NCBI RefSeq assembly: GCF_009674565.1
Contig: NZ_WKJL01000011.1
Location: 124,001-188,000, forward strand
DNA length: 64,000 bases
Source of the DNA: Duganella aquatilis
Lineage (GTDB): Bacteria > Pseudomonadota > Gammaproteobacteria > Burkholderiales > Burkholderiaceae_D
Direction: 5' to 3'
This document shows, piece by piece, positions 24,449 through 32,937 of this stretch (position 1 is the stretch's first letter; every line of letters begins with the position of its first letter). A program made the translations under genes and the position numbers. Under the pieces are notes generated by a model. The model ran no database searches, had not been told where the DNA came from, and saw nothing but the letters and a program-made list of their open reading frames with translations.

Positions 24449-27019
24449 TCACCTCTGCCCTTCTCGCTTTTCAATTTGCTCTTTCATAGCGTCAAAGAAC
24501 TGATCCTCAAATGAACCAGCAACTCTAAACCAAGAGTCTTGCTGGTTATTAATACGATTATCAGGGTCTAGTCCTTTTCTCTTTGCAGTGATCATCACTT
24601 CATCGACAAATTTATCAACCAATAATGGCATTTCTAATGCGATAGCCTCATCATATCGGCGCAACGCCATGCTAATAAAATATTGGCGCACCTCATTAGA
24701 TCGGTCTGAAATAGGGGAATCCCAAATTAGATGAGATAGTGATCTAGCATCCGTTGGTGAGCCAATTAGTAGGTCAACTAGCTGAGTTAATCCAACATGA
24801 CTAATCATATGCTCAGCGAGCCTTTTTTGGTTAGAAGTGGCTACGGCCTCGCGCAAACGTCTATCAGCTGTTACCAAGACAGAACGATGTCCAGCATCAA
24901 CATCAGAAGCAAGCAGAGAGAGCTGTCTTGCATCGTGTTCGATCAATCGCGCATCTTTATCTGTTTTTATCATAGTCGAATAGGCTTTTTGAAGCTGCAA
25001 TGATGCCTCTGCCTGAAGACCTGCTGCGATCTTAAAATTTCGTTTTATCACATGAACATCTCTCTCCATGAGCCAGATGCTAAGCTCATCTTCATTTGTA
25101 TATGGAGCATATTTTTGCAAATACAAATCGAACTCTAGATCAACTCCAGAGTTAACTAGATTTGCATATGCCCCAATAAATACGTTCATATTGGATGAAC
25201 CCGAGTAAACAGCTTGCCGAATCGAATCATTCCTAAAATGCTCTTTGTTTTCATTGAACTCCTGCAACGCAAGCCGCCGATGGCTTACAACTTCATTTAA
25301 GTATTCATAAATAGCAAATACCTTTGTAGTCCCAACTCCGTTGGTTGCCTTACTAAGTGCCGTAATAGTGTCGGAGTAAATCTTATGGTACGTATGACCT
25401 TCCACGAATGCGGGCATAATCACATTGGCATCAAGATAGATTCGAGAAGGGAGGGTATTAGTAAACAACAAACTTGATCTTGGAGCTTGGATAGCCAACT
25501 CCAAGCCGAAACTTGCCCTACCTAACGCACCGAGAATTTCCGCTTCGGCAGAAGTTGGATTATGTATCAACCTCTCACACACACGAATCATGCGTTGAAT
25601 ATCGTTTGTGGACTGGGTACGGCAAACTGAAAACATCAAATTATCTATATTTAATGCCTTAGGAATCTTGCCAGCAGCGAAAGCCGCTCCTAAGTCCCAA
25701 CCACGTTGAAGAACTAGTTGAGCGAAGAATTTTTGTAATCCCCCCCTTACATCGACAGTGGCACGATATCCTTCCTCTACAAATGCCCTGTTAAGAACAC
25801 TTTCGACCAAGATAGCAATATCTTTCTCGAGTTTATTGGCTCCATCTACACTACCTTGCCAGGAGACCTTTTGCTCACCTGCTCTTCGGTGCCATATGCA
25901 TAATTTCGCATCAACCATTGCGGTTAGCGCCGAAGTAACCAGTTTTTTTGAATCATCCAAACCGAGATTCAAGTCGGCATGAATTTTAGAAACGATTTCT
26001 TTGAAGCCGATTGATTTCGGATGAGATTGTTGAATAATCGAACTTACCATCCCTTCGATTACGACTTCCCTAAGAGAATGAATCCCAGCGCCCAAATCCG
26101 CTCTTGCATAACATGCAGCCAAATATCGCTTAGCGGCGTCAAACGGTAGCGCTGTGCCAAGTTCAGGCGCAGCTATCGAGACCGGCGGCTTCTGGTTCTG
26201 CAGAACTAATACTTCATCAATCAAATTCCACAGTGAATTGTGTGTTTTATCTGTTGCTGTGTGATCATAATATAGGGCTTCGATATTCAGACGATTCAAA
26301 AGACCTTTCGTGTCATCATCCGCATCACTTGGCATTAACGCAAGATGGCTCCCCACAGCAAGCGGTCCATAATTTTTGTTGATGGAACGAAGAATTGATA
26401 GTATCGCCGGGTCAGCAAAAGAGAAACCCACCATCAACATTTTTCTGTTCTTGAATGCTTGAGTGAGGATGTCTTTGTAATATTCATCCTTTTCCAATTC
26501 ATCAAACTTGGATTGACTTAAAACAATGGCAGATGGGTCCTCAATTCCTCCATGCACACGACATACAAAGGGAGGTTCAGAGAAAACTGCATTCTTAAAA
26601 GAAATATCGCCCCTCTTATAATCTTTTGGCGCGACTCCTTTTATCTTTGCAAAACCATCAAAAAGAAGTCTATCAAAATTTGTTGTGATTGCGCATGTGA
26701 ATGGAAGTTTGAATATTTCATCAGTTGCCGCCGGATTATCAGGCGTAAGAAGTGCCAAAAGTTGAGTGTAACGTTCTTTATCCGTCACTCCATCAGCCAT
26801 GAAGAAAAATTCCGCTGCTTTTAAATAATCATACTTTCTAACAAGTTCGATCATTTTTTGCGCAACAAGAGCATCTCGACTATTCAACCACTGAGCAAGT
26901 TGATTAAGCAAGGCTCCCCAAGGCGGAACGCCAGCCCTTGCTGATAATCCCGCGGCGGCGAACAATGTCACCTCCACCTCGCCATTCAAAAAGTCGAAAA
27001 TTCGTTTCGCTGAAGTCAT
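24449..27019 (-). CDS. SIR2-like NADase fused to a C-terminal PIN nuclease domain
   Basis: 856 residues. The N-terminus (1-270) is a SIR2-type fold: AAAGLSARAGVPPWG at 21-35, ITTNFDRLLFDG at 111-122 (candidate N114), RVHGG at 154-158 (candidate H156) and MVGFSFADPAIL at 196-207. The order and spacing are those of bacterial SIR2 NADases such as ThsA. The middle (300-500) looks alpha-helical with a possible winged helix. The C-terminus (525-725) has a PIN nuclease pattern: YLDANVIMPAF with D530, YEYLNEVV with E576, LIEHDARQLSLLASD with D696 and VLVTADRRLRE with D719. AT-rich codon use differs from the core. It stands on a tRNA island with an integrase. An abortive-infection NADase gated by, or paired with, an RNase is the likely role; this is inference. 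AAGG lies ten bases before the ATG. Confidence 0.82.
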   Translation of the reverse strand: MTSAKRIFDFLNGEVEVTLFAAAGLSARAGVPPWGALLNQLAQWLNSRDALVAQKMIELVRKYDYLKAAEFFFMADGVTDKERYTQLLALLTPDNPAATDEIFKLPFTCAITTNFDRLLFDGFAKIKGVAPKDYKRGDISFKNAVFSEPPFVCRVHGGIEDPSAIVLSQSKFDELEKDEYYKDILTQAFKNRKMLMVGFSFADPAILSILRSINKNYGPLAVGSHLALMPSDADDDTKGLLNRLNIEALYYDHTATDKTHNSLWNLIDEVLVLQNQKPPVSIAAPELGTALPFDAAKRYLAACYARADLGAGIHSLREVVIEGMVSSIIQQSHPKSIGFKEIVSKIHADLNLGLDDSKKLVTSALTAMVDAKLCIWHRRAGEQKVSWQGSVDGANKLEKDIAILVESVLNRAFVEEGYRATVDVRGGLQKFFAQLVLQRGWDLGAAFAAGKIPKALNIDNLMFSVCRTQSTNDIQRMIRVCERLIHNPTSAEAEILGALGRASFGLELAIQAPRSSLLFTNTLPSRIYLDANVIMPAFVEGHTYHKIYSDTITALSKATNGVGTTKVFAIYEYLNEVVSHRRLALQEFNENKEHFRNDSIRQAVYSGSSNMNVFIGAYANLVNSGVDLEFDLYLQKYAPYTNEDELSIWLMERDVHVIKRNFKIAAGLQAEASLQLQKAYSTMIKTDKDARLIEHDARQLSLLASDVDAGHRSVLVTADRRLREAVATSNQKRLAEHMISHVGLTQLVDLLIGSPTDARSLSHLIWDSPISDRSNEVRQYFISMALRRYDEAIALEMPLLVDKFVDEVMITAKRKGLDPDNRINNQQDSWFRVAGSFEDQFFDAMKEQIEKREGQR

Positions 27020-27082
27020 CTTTTATTCGCCTTAAAATAAAACAGTTTCATACTAAAATTACCTACAAAAAAAAACAAAGCA

Positions 27083-27106
27083 CGAAATAATTTCGAGTTT
27101 ATTATA
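27083..27106 (-). promoter_or_regulatory. -10 element and palindrome before the SIR2-PIN gene
   Basis: A consensus TATAAT on the minus strand (27106 to 27101) is followed within a few bases by a perfect 13-bp palindrome CGAAATAATTTCG (27083-27095), near the predicted transcription start. No good -35 is seen. A repressor site is possible. Confidence 0.4.
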
Positions 27107-27222
27107 CGACGCAAGAAATAACCTTCTGCGCGATGTCGAGTATGTTTACGGCGCTTTTCAAGCGTTCCATGAAACCCTCATGTAGACAGCGGCTTGATGG
27201 GGACTTGCGGCGGCGCGACCGA

Positions 27223-27251
27223 CGGCTATTGGCCGATATCGGTCCATTTAG
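27223..27251 (+). repeat. 29-bp direct repeat, copy 1
   Basis: Matches 27979-28007 at 23 of 29 positions, sharing TATTGGCC and TCGGTCCA blocks at the same spacing. The two copies flank the gene at 27261-27851 exactly. Confidence 0.6.
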
Positions 27252-27260
27252 GCTGCTTAA

Positions 27261-27851
27261 TCATCGCGGGTGTTCATACATGACGTAAGGGATAGCAATC
27301 CACTCGTCCATATAGTCTTGGGCTGCTATTATCCGCACGAACGCCCGAACCGGCATTGTCAAATCGCGAAGCAGAACTTTATGCATCTTGAGCAGAGCAT
27401 CCAACCCAGAGACAAAATAGTCCGGAGTGGTAATGAGTGCCAACTTCAATGCATCATTCTTCAGCGTGAAACAGCCTTGCTCTTCGCCCTGAACGTAGGT
27501 TTCGGTTCCAGGCACGCCCTTAGACTGCCTCGCCGTTAAAGTACCAAGGGTGGCGGTCACCCAACCCAACCTTGAACACATATCCTTCTGCAAAAGAGCT
27601 GGCTCGATTTCGCCCTCCTGCTGAATCATGGGCATCACAGTGGCCAGCATCTCCAGTGTAGAGATCGGAAACGTACGTGTCTCGATTGCACTCACCTCTG
27701 CAGAAAAGACGGGAATCGCCGCTCCCGCCTTTTTTCCTTGCGTTTTGGTGATCTGAGAACTTGGCGACTTGCCGGAAAAGATTTCATACTTTCCTGCCAC
27801 AAAATCCCTGTCGAGATAAACGAGTGCCGAATGGAGTTCGTTGGTTAGCAT
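27261..27851 (-). CDS. Protein of unknown function (possibly DUF6414-like), island cargo
   Basis: 196 residues, no membrane segment or signal peptide. It begins MLTNELHSALVYLDRDFVAG and continues with a central Lys/Ser-rich loop and a conserved-looking stretch (SAEVSAIETRTFPISTLEML). It ends with a helical and strand-rich domain (SGLDALLKMHKVLLRD, YMDEWIAIPYVMYE). The opening pattern (VYLDRDFV...GKS...AGAAIPVF) recalls DUF6414 proteins, but this is from memory. It lies 240 bp upstream of the SIR2-PIN gene on the same strand, so it could be co-transcribed and serve as sensor or regulator. ATG at 27851; a TTG at 27893 would add 14 residues. Confidence 0.6.
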   Translation of the reverse strand: MLTNELHSALVYLDRDFVAGKYEIFSGKSPSSQITKTQGKKAGAAIPVFSAEVSAIETRTFPISTLEMLATVMPMIQQEGEIEPALLQKDMCSRLGWVTATLGTLTARQSKGVPGTETYVQGEEQGCFTLKNDALKLALITTPDYFVSGLDALLKMHKVLLRDLTMPVRAFVRIIAAQDYMDEWIAIPYVMYEHPR

Positions 27852-27978
27852 AGTTAGCTGCGCCCCGGCTACAGTAAAAATCAGCGGCACCAACGGCGCA
27901 CGCCAGAGACCAAAACTAATATTAGTTCAATCAAAAAAAGCTTCATTTCAATCGTAAAGCCAAACACTCTATGAAAGG

Positions 27979-28007
27979 CGGTTATTGGCCCAACTCGGTC
28001 CAGTAAG
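27979..28007 (+). repeat. 29-bp direct repeat, copy 2
   Basis: Partner of 27223-27251, same orientation, upstream of the unknown gene. Could be recombination scars that brought in the gene between them. Confidence 0.6.
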
Positions 28008-28227
28008 CATATCATCTTGCTTAAAAGGAAAATGCACGAAATATCACCGCCAGCCAGGCAGCCCGACGAGTATTGCCTTAGGCAGTCTCGGCTTGCGCCT
28101 TGGCGCGGAGCGACTGGCCCCACAGGGCAGGTTCCCGTTGAGCGCCGCAGGTGCGAATAAGGGAAGTGGAGTTAGCAAACCGCCAGGTTAGCTAACTTCA
28201 CATATCCTGCCCGCCGTTTCAACGCTA

Positions 28228-28323
28228 TTTTTCCGCCTCTGAATGCAACTGAAGTGAGATTTTCTGCGCTTCCAAACGCCACTAAGTGCGATTTCGGCGC
28301 TTCCGAACGCCACTGAACGCCAC
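28228..28323 (+). repeat. Three degenerate 32-bp tandem units
   Basis: Units at 28228-28259, 28260-28291 and 28292-28323 share a T-run, a GCGCTTCC-like block, AACGCCACT and AAGTG at matching positions. Multiple short repeats of this kind often form transposase-binding ends of IS elements. No intact transposase is adjacent. Confidence 0.55.
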
Positions 28324-28428
28324 TCCGCGAAACCAAGCTCAACCACGACGGCATTGCCATGCAAATACTTTCTATTGTTTGCAAAGGCTAAGCGCAGCGG
28401 ACAATAGTGCGAGCCTTGAAAAGTACCC

Positions 28429-29670
28429 CTATTTCTGCTGCACATCGGCCGCGACTGAATCGATGTAGTCGGCCCAGTCCTGCATCATCCTGTGACGTTC
28501 GGCAAGGAACTGCGCACGGTCGTAGGCGCTGGCAACCTTGTCCTTCGGAGCGTGAGCCAGCTGGCGGTCAACGACTTCGTGTCGATACCCTAGTCGCTCT
28601 TTGATTGTGCTCATCGCCAGCGCACGGAAACCGTGCCCGGTCATGCGCCCTTTGTAGCCCATACGCTCAAGCGCCACCAGAAGCGTGTTGTTGCTGATGG
28701 GCTTATGGTGGTCGCGCTGGTTCGGGAAAAGATACGTCCCGCCTCCTGTGATGGCGTGGAGTTCGCGTAGCAGATGGCACGCCTGTCGCGAAAGACAAAC
28801 ATGATGGTCGGTCATATCCGGGTTGACTGTCAGCTTCCCGCGCTTCATGCGTTGCCAGGGGATGATCCACTCGCCCTTCTCCAGATTGATCTCGCTCCAC
28901 GGCGTCTCGATCAATTCGCTTGTCCGCACGAAGACAAGCAGCATCAGGCGTAATGCAATCCGCGTAGGCTGGAACATCCGGGCTTCGTTCCGTTCGAGGA
29001 CGCCAAGGAATGCAGGGAGTTCGTCTGCATCGATGGCGGCGAAGTGCGAAGCGCGCCGGGTTTTCAGAACGTCTTTCATGTCGACGACCAGGTTGCGATC
29101 GGTCAGGCCGCACTGGATCGCGTAGCTAAAGATTTGCGCGCAGACGGCCTTCATGCGGTGGGCGATTTCGGCCGCACCGCGCTGTTCGATCTTGCGCAGG
29201 GCGGCAATGACATCGCGGTGCTTCAGTTCTGCAATCGGCAGCTTGCCGATCTGCGGAAAAATGTCAGCTTCAAGCCGTTGAATCATGTTCTTGGACGTGC
29301 GCTCACTCCAGGTAGGGACCTTGTTGGCGTACCATTCCCGTGCGATCTTTTCAAAGGTATTAGCGGCCTCTTCAGCTGCGCGGCGCTTGGTAGCGTCGCG
29401 TAGCTTGGCTGGGTCAACCCCTTGGAGGATGAGCCGCCGGGCCTCCAGGCGCTTTTCTCGCGCGTTCTGCAGCGTTATTTCGGGATAGGGGCCGAAGGTG
29501 AGCACGTTCTCGCTTCCGTTCGCCTGTCGAAATTTCATACGCCAGATACGGGAACCTTTGGGAGTGACCTCCAGGTAAAGCCCGCCGCCATCAAACAGCC
29601 GGTAAGCCTTGTCGTGTGGCTTGGCCTTCCTGGCTTGCATCTCGGTCAGCGGTGCGATGATTTTTGGCAT
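28429..29670 (-). CDS. P4-type tyrosine recombinase (island integrase)
   Basis: Integrates and excises the island at the 3' end of a tRNA gene. 413 residues. The N-terminal DUF4102 arm-binding domain shows LTEMQARKAKPHDKAYRLFD and GGGLYLEV. The catalytic domain contains the first Arg (LVFVRTSELI), the box HGFRALAMSTI near 350 and the tyrosine in VASAYDRAQF near 383. ATG at 29670 with AAGGAG upstream. It lies 217 bp from tRNA-Ser, with its C-terminus pointing into the island, the standard layout for this family. Confidence 0.95.
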   Translation of the reverse strand: MPKIIAPLTEMQARKAKPHDKAYRLFDGGGLYLEVTPKGSRIWRMKFRQANGSENVLTFGPYPEITLQNAREKRLEARRLILQGVDPAKLRDATKRRAAEEAANTFEKIAREWYANKVPTWSERTSKNMIQRLEADIFPQIGKLPIAELKHRDVIAALRKIEQRGAAEIAHRMKAVCAQIFSYAIQCGLTDRNLVVDMKDVLKTRRASHFAAIDADELPAFLGVLERNEARMFQPTRIALRLMLLVFVRTSELIETPWSEINLEKGEWIIPWQRMKRGKLTVNPDMTDHHVCLSRQACHLLRELHAITGGGTYLFPNQRDHHKPISNNTLLVALERMGYKGRMTGHGFRALAMSTIKERLGYRHEVVDRQLAHAPKDKVASAYDRAQFLAERHRMMQDWADYIDSVAADVQQK

Positions 29671-29807
29671 GACCAATCTCCTTTGCACTAACGTTAAGTA
29701 CGTTAGACCGCGCTAAGAGGGTATGGTTTTGGATAAGGGTATGAGGCATCTTTTTTTTACCCTTAAAAGAGTTGGATGCAGCTGGACAGTGGAGGACGCC
29801 AGAAAAC
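29671..29807. promoter_or_regulatory. Integrase upstream region
   Basis: Short upstream region of the integrase with inverted repeat elements around GTTAAGTACGTTAGACC (29693-29709), which could be recombinase or excisionase binding sites. Evidence is weak. Confidence 0.3.
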
Positions 29808-29844
29808 AAAAAAGCCGCTGTAGCAGGGGCTAAAGCGGCTTTTT
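29808..29844 (-). terminator. Bidirectional terminator between tRNA-Ser and the integrase
   Basis: AAAAAAGCCGCT pairs with AGCGGCTTTTT, with an inner TAGC/GCTA stem. On the minus strand it ends in six T and would terminate tRNA-Ser; on the plus strand it also ends in T. Confidence 0.85.
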
Positions 29845-29887
29845 CTGGATGATTTCGGACTTGCTCGGATCACCCAATTTGAATCCT

Positions 29888-29977
29888 TGGCGGAGAGAGG
29901 GGGATTCGAACCCCCGATAGGTTTGACCCTATACACGCTTTCCAGGCGTGCGACTTCAACCACTCATCCACCTCTCC
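29888..29977 (-). tRNA. tRNA-Ser (GGA anticodon)
   Basis: 90 nt including an encoded CCA. The acceptor stem GGAGAGG pairs with TCTCTCC (one G-U). The anticodon loop CTGGAAA reads GGA. A long variable arm typical of serine tRNA (TGTATAGGGTCAAACCTATC) and T-arm GGGGGTTCGAATCCCCC are present. It is the attachment site for the neighbouring integrase; integration leaves the gene intact because the 3' end is restored. Confidence 0.97.
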
Positions 29978-30083
29978 TGCATTTCCCCTACATCCGGGAA
30001 GCGCCAGATTATAGCAAAGATTCCGGACAGTACCAAGATTATTTGCCGCTAAGTCATGACACTCAGATCACACCCCAGATGGG

Positions 30084-30103
30084 ATTCCCGCCTGCGCGGG
30101 AAT
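30084..30103. repeat. dRS3-like palindromic repeat
   Basis: ATTCCCGCCTGCGCGGGAAT is an 8-bp inverted repeat, followed by GACG. This sequence class is dispersed in many betaproteobacteria (dRS3 of Neisseria) and is used as an insertion target by filamentous phage in Neisseria. Here it follows the acs stop by 8 bp. Confidence 0.7.
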
Positions 30104-30111
30104 GACGCATG

Positions 30112-32100
30112 TTACGAGGTCTCTTTCAATTGCTCCAGAATGGCCGGATTCTCCAGGGTCGACACGTCCTGCGTAATGCTCTCGCCCTTCGCCAGCACGC
30201 GCAGCAGACGACGCATGATCTTGCCCGAACGCGTCTTCGGCAGGTTGTCGCCGAAACGAATCTCCTTCGGCTTGGCGATCGGGCCAATCTCCTTGGCCAC
30301 CCAGTTGCGCAGCTCCAGTGCGATCTTCTTGGCATCGTCGCCAGTCGGACGCGCCTGCTTCAGCACCACGAACGCGCAAATCGATTCACCCGTCGTGTCA
30401 TCCGGCTTGCCGACCACCGCCGCCTCCGCCACCAGCGGATTCGCCACCAGCGCCGATTCAATCTCCATCGTGCCCATGCGGTGACCCGACACGTTCAACA
30501 CGTCATCGATACGGCCGGTGATGGTGAAGTAGCCGGTATCTTTATTCCGGATCGCACCGTCGCCCGCCAGGTACATCTTGCCGCCCAGCTCTTCAGGGAA
30601 GTACGACGTCTTGAAGCGCTCAGGATTATTCCAGATGGTACGAATCATCGAAGGCCACGGACGCTTGACGACCAGAATGCCGCCCTGCCCATTCGGCACA
30701 TCCACGCCCGCCTCATCCACAATCGCGGCCATGATGCCCGGCAGCGGCAAGGTGCACGAACCCGGCACCATCGGCGTTGCGCCTGGCAGCGGGGTGATCA
30801 TGTGGCCGCCGGTCTCGGTCTGCCAGAAGGTGTCGACGATCGGGCAACGCTCGCCGCCTACTTGCGTGTAGTACCACATCCACGCTTCCGGATTGATCGG
30901 CTCGCCCACCGTGCCCAGCAGGCGCAGCGACGACAGGTCGTAGTTTTTCGGATGCACTTTCGGATCGACGTCCGATGCCTTGATCAGCGAGCGGATCGCG
31001 GTCGGCGCGGTGTAGAAGATGTTGACCTTGTGCTTGGCCACGGTTTCCCAGAAGCGGCCGGCGTTCGGGTAGGTCGGCACGCCTTCGAACACCACCTGCG
31101 TCGCGCCCACCGCGGTCGGGCCGTAGGCGATGTAGCTATGGCCGGTCACCCAGCCGATGTCGGCGGTGCACCAGTAGACGTCGGACGGCTTCAGGTCGAA
31201 CGACCATTTCATCGTCAGCGCCGCCCACAGCAGGTAACCGCCGCTCGAATGCTGCACGCCTTTCGGGGTGCCGGTCGAGCCGGAGGTATAAAGAATGAAC
31301 AGCGGATGCTCGGCTTCCACCCACTCCGGCTCGCATACCGCCGACTGGCCTTCGACCAGCTCGTGCAGCCACAGGTCGCGGCCTTCCTTGAAGGCGATCG
31401 CGCCGCCGGTGCGTTTGTAGACGATCACGTCCTTGATGGTGTCGCAGCCGCCCAGCGCCAGCGCCTCGTCGACGATGGCTTTCAGCGGCAGGTGTTTGCC
31501 GCCGCGCAGTTGTTCGTCGGCGGTGATGACGGCCACCGCGCCGGCGTCGATGATGCGCTCCTGCAGCGATTTGGCCGAGAAGCCGCCAAACACCACCGAG
31601 TGCGTGGCGCCGATGCGCGCACACGCCTGCATCGCGGCCACGCCTTCCACCGACATCGACATGTAGATGATGACGCGGTCGCCTTTCTTGATGCCGCGCG
31701 CCTTCAGGCCGTTGGCGAATTTGCAGACTTTTTCGTGCAGTTCTTTGTAGCTGACGTGGGTCGCCTTGCCGTCGTCCGCTTCGAAGATGATGGCGGTCTT
31801 GTCGGCGTTGCCGTTGCTCAGGTTGCGGTCGAGGCAGTTGTACGAGACGTTCAGCTTGCCGTCTTCAAACCATTTGTAGAACGGCGCGTTGTCTTCGTTG
31901 AGGGTCTTGGTGAACGGCGTTTGCCAGTCCAGGTGTTCTTTCGCCAGGCGCGACCAGAAGCCTTCGTAGTCGGCTTCGGCTTCCGCGCACAGCGCGTTGT
32001 AGGCGTCCATGCCGGAGACGGCGGCTTGTGCTGCAAACGCCGCCGGTGGCGCGAAGACGCGGGATTCCTGTGGACCTTGTTGGGTGGTAGTGCTGCTCAT
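30112..32100 (-). CDS. acs: Acetyl-CoA synthetase
   Basis: Converts acetate, ATP and CoA to acetyl-CoA through acetyl-AMP. 662 residues. Signature motifs: [13 protein letters not shown] near 275, [14 protein letters not shown] near 315, [10 protein letters not shown] near 420, and the C-terminal catalytic lysine in [12 protein letters not shown] near 620, which in this family is switched off by acetylation. ATG at 32100 with TTGGAGA upstream. It stands alone between the tRNA-Ser island and a divergent UPF0114 gene. Confidence 0.97.
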   Translation of the reverse strand: MSSTTTQQGPQESRVFAPPAAFAAQAAVSGMDAYNALCAEAEADYEGFWSRLAKEHLDWQTPFTKTLNEDNAPFYKWFEDGKLNVSYNCLDRNLSNGNADKTAIIFEADDGKATHVSYKELHEKVCKFANGLKARGIKKGDRVIIYMSMSVEGVAAMQACARIGATHSVVFGGFSAKSLQERIIDAGAVAVITADEQLRGGKHLPLKAIVDEALALGGCDTIKDVIVYKRTGGAIAFKEGRDLWLHELVEGQSAVCEPEWVEAEHPLFILYTSGSTGTPKGVQHSSGGYLLWAALTMKWSFDLKPSDVYWCTADIGWVTGHSYIAYGPTAVGATQVVFEGVPTYPNAGRFWETVAKHKVNIFYTAPTAIRSLIKASDVDPKVHPKNYDLSSLRLLGTVGEPINPEAWMWYYTQVGGERCPIVDTFWQTETGGHMITPLPGATPMVPGSCTLPLPGIMAAIVDEAGVDVPNGQGGILVVKRPWPSMIRTIWNNPERFKTSYFPEELGGKMYLAGDGAIRNKDTGYFTITGRIDDVLNVSGHRMGTMEIESALVANPLVAEAAVVGKPDDTTGESICAFVVLKQARPTGDDAKKIALELRNWVAKEIGPIAKPKEIRFGDNLPKTRSGKIMRRLLRVLAKGESITQDVSTLENPAILEQLKETS

Positions 32101-32309
32101 GGTGTCTCCAAAATGTTGTAATCGTTTGCTAGCAACATAAACGCTATCGCTTACTGCGCCCTTACAGCCTGCCCCATCCCCGGCGGAGAATGGTGTGATG
32201 GATAATTTTACCAATAATTCAATGCAGCGTTCCGATGCGGCCGCTCGGCAGCGCGTGTAAAATGTCGGCAGTTTTCATAGTCTGCCTCATTTCCAGGAGT
32301 TTTGCCCTA

Positions 32310-32921
32310 ATGACCGAGCCAAAGCAGAAGCTGCGTCCCCTGCCCGCCTTTATCTTCATGACCCGCTGGCTGCAGTTGCCGCTGTACCTGGGCCTGATCC
32401 TGGCGCAGTGCGTCTACGTGTTCCACTTCTGGGTCGAGCTGAAGGACTTGATCGGCGCCGCCATGGGCGATGCGGCATCGCTGCAGCACATCCTGGAAGC
32501 GGTCGCGGTACACGCGCCTTCCGCCGACGCCGTCGCCGTGGCGCCGCCGAACAAGCTGACCGAGACCACCATCATGCTGGTGGTGCTGGGCCTGATCGAC
32601 GTGGTGATGATTTCCAACCTGCTGGTGATGGTCATCATCGGCGGCTACGAGACCTTTATCTCGCGCATGAATCTGGACACGCACCCGGACCAGCCGGAAT
32701 GGCTGTCGCACGTCAACGCCTCCGTGCTGAAGACCAAGCTGGCGATGGCGATCATCGGCATCTCGTCGATCCATTTGCTCAAGACCTTTATCAACGCCAG
32801 CGTCTACGATGTGAAGACGCTGGTCGCGCAGACAGTCATTCACGTGGTGTTCCTGCTGTCCGCCCTGGCCATCTCTTACACCGACCGCATCACCACCATG
32901 ACGCACAACGAATCCCATTAA
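32310..32921 (+). CDS. UPF0114 (YqhA-like) membrane protein
   Basis: 203 residues. About four membrane segments (MTRWLQLPLYLGLILAQCVY, then TIMLVVLGLIDVVMISNLLV, MAIIGISSIHLLKTF and [15 protein letters not shown]). The stretch GYETFISRMNLDTHPDQPEWL between helices two and three is the family hallmark. Cellular role unknown. AGGAG stands eleven bases before the ATG. It is 16 bp ahead of the fumarase gene and probably co-transcribed with it and murI. Confidence 0.9.
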   Translation: MTEPKQKLRPLPAFIFMTRWLQLPLYLGLILAQCVYVFHFWVELKDLIGAAMGDAASLQHILEAVAVHAPSADAVAVAPPNKLTETTIMLVVLGLIDVVMISNLLVMVIIGGYETFISRMNLDTHPDQPEWLSHVNASVLKTKLAMAIIGISSIHLLKTFINASVYDVKTLVAQTVIHVVFLLSALAISYTDRITTMTHNESH

Positions 32922-32937
32922 CCCCCGCGAGAACATC

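Larger units (their letters stand above)
27894..28428. other. Non-coding stretch between the island cargo and the integrase
   Basis: Contains the second 29-bp repeat and a three-unit 32-bp tandem repeat. A GC-rich part at 28060-28160 shows codon-like composition without a supported gene and may be a remnant of an unidentified mobile element. Confidence 0.5.

Noticed and set aside
28228-28323. Possible CRISPR array
   Set aside because: The 32-bp units are contiguous with no spacers and there are no cas genes, so this is a tandem repeat.
30109-32121. 670-residue plus-strand frame opposite acs
   Set aside because: Antisense shadow of acetyl-CoA synthetase; no start signal and no domain.
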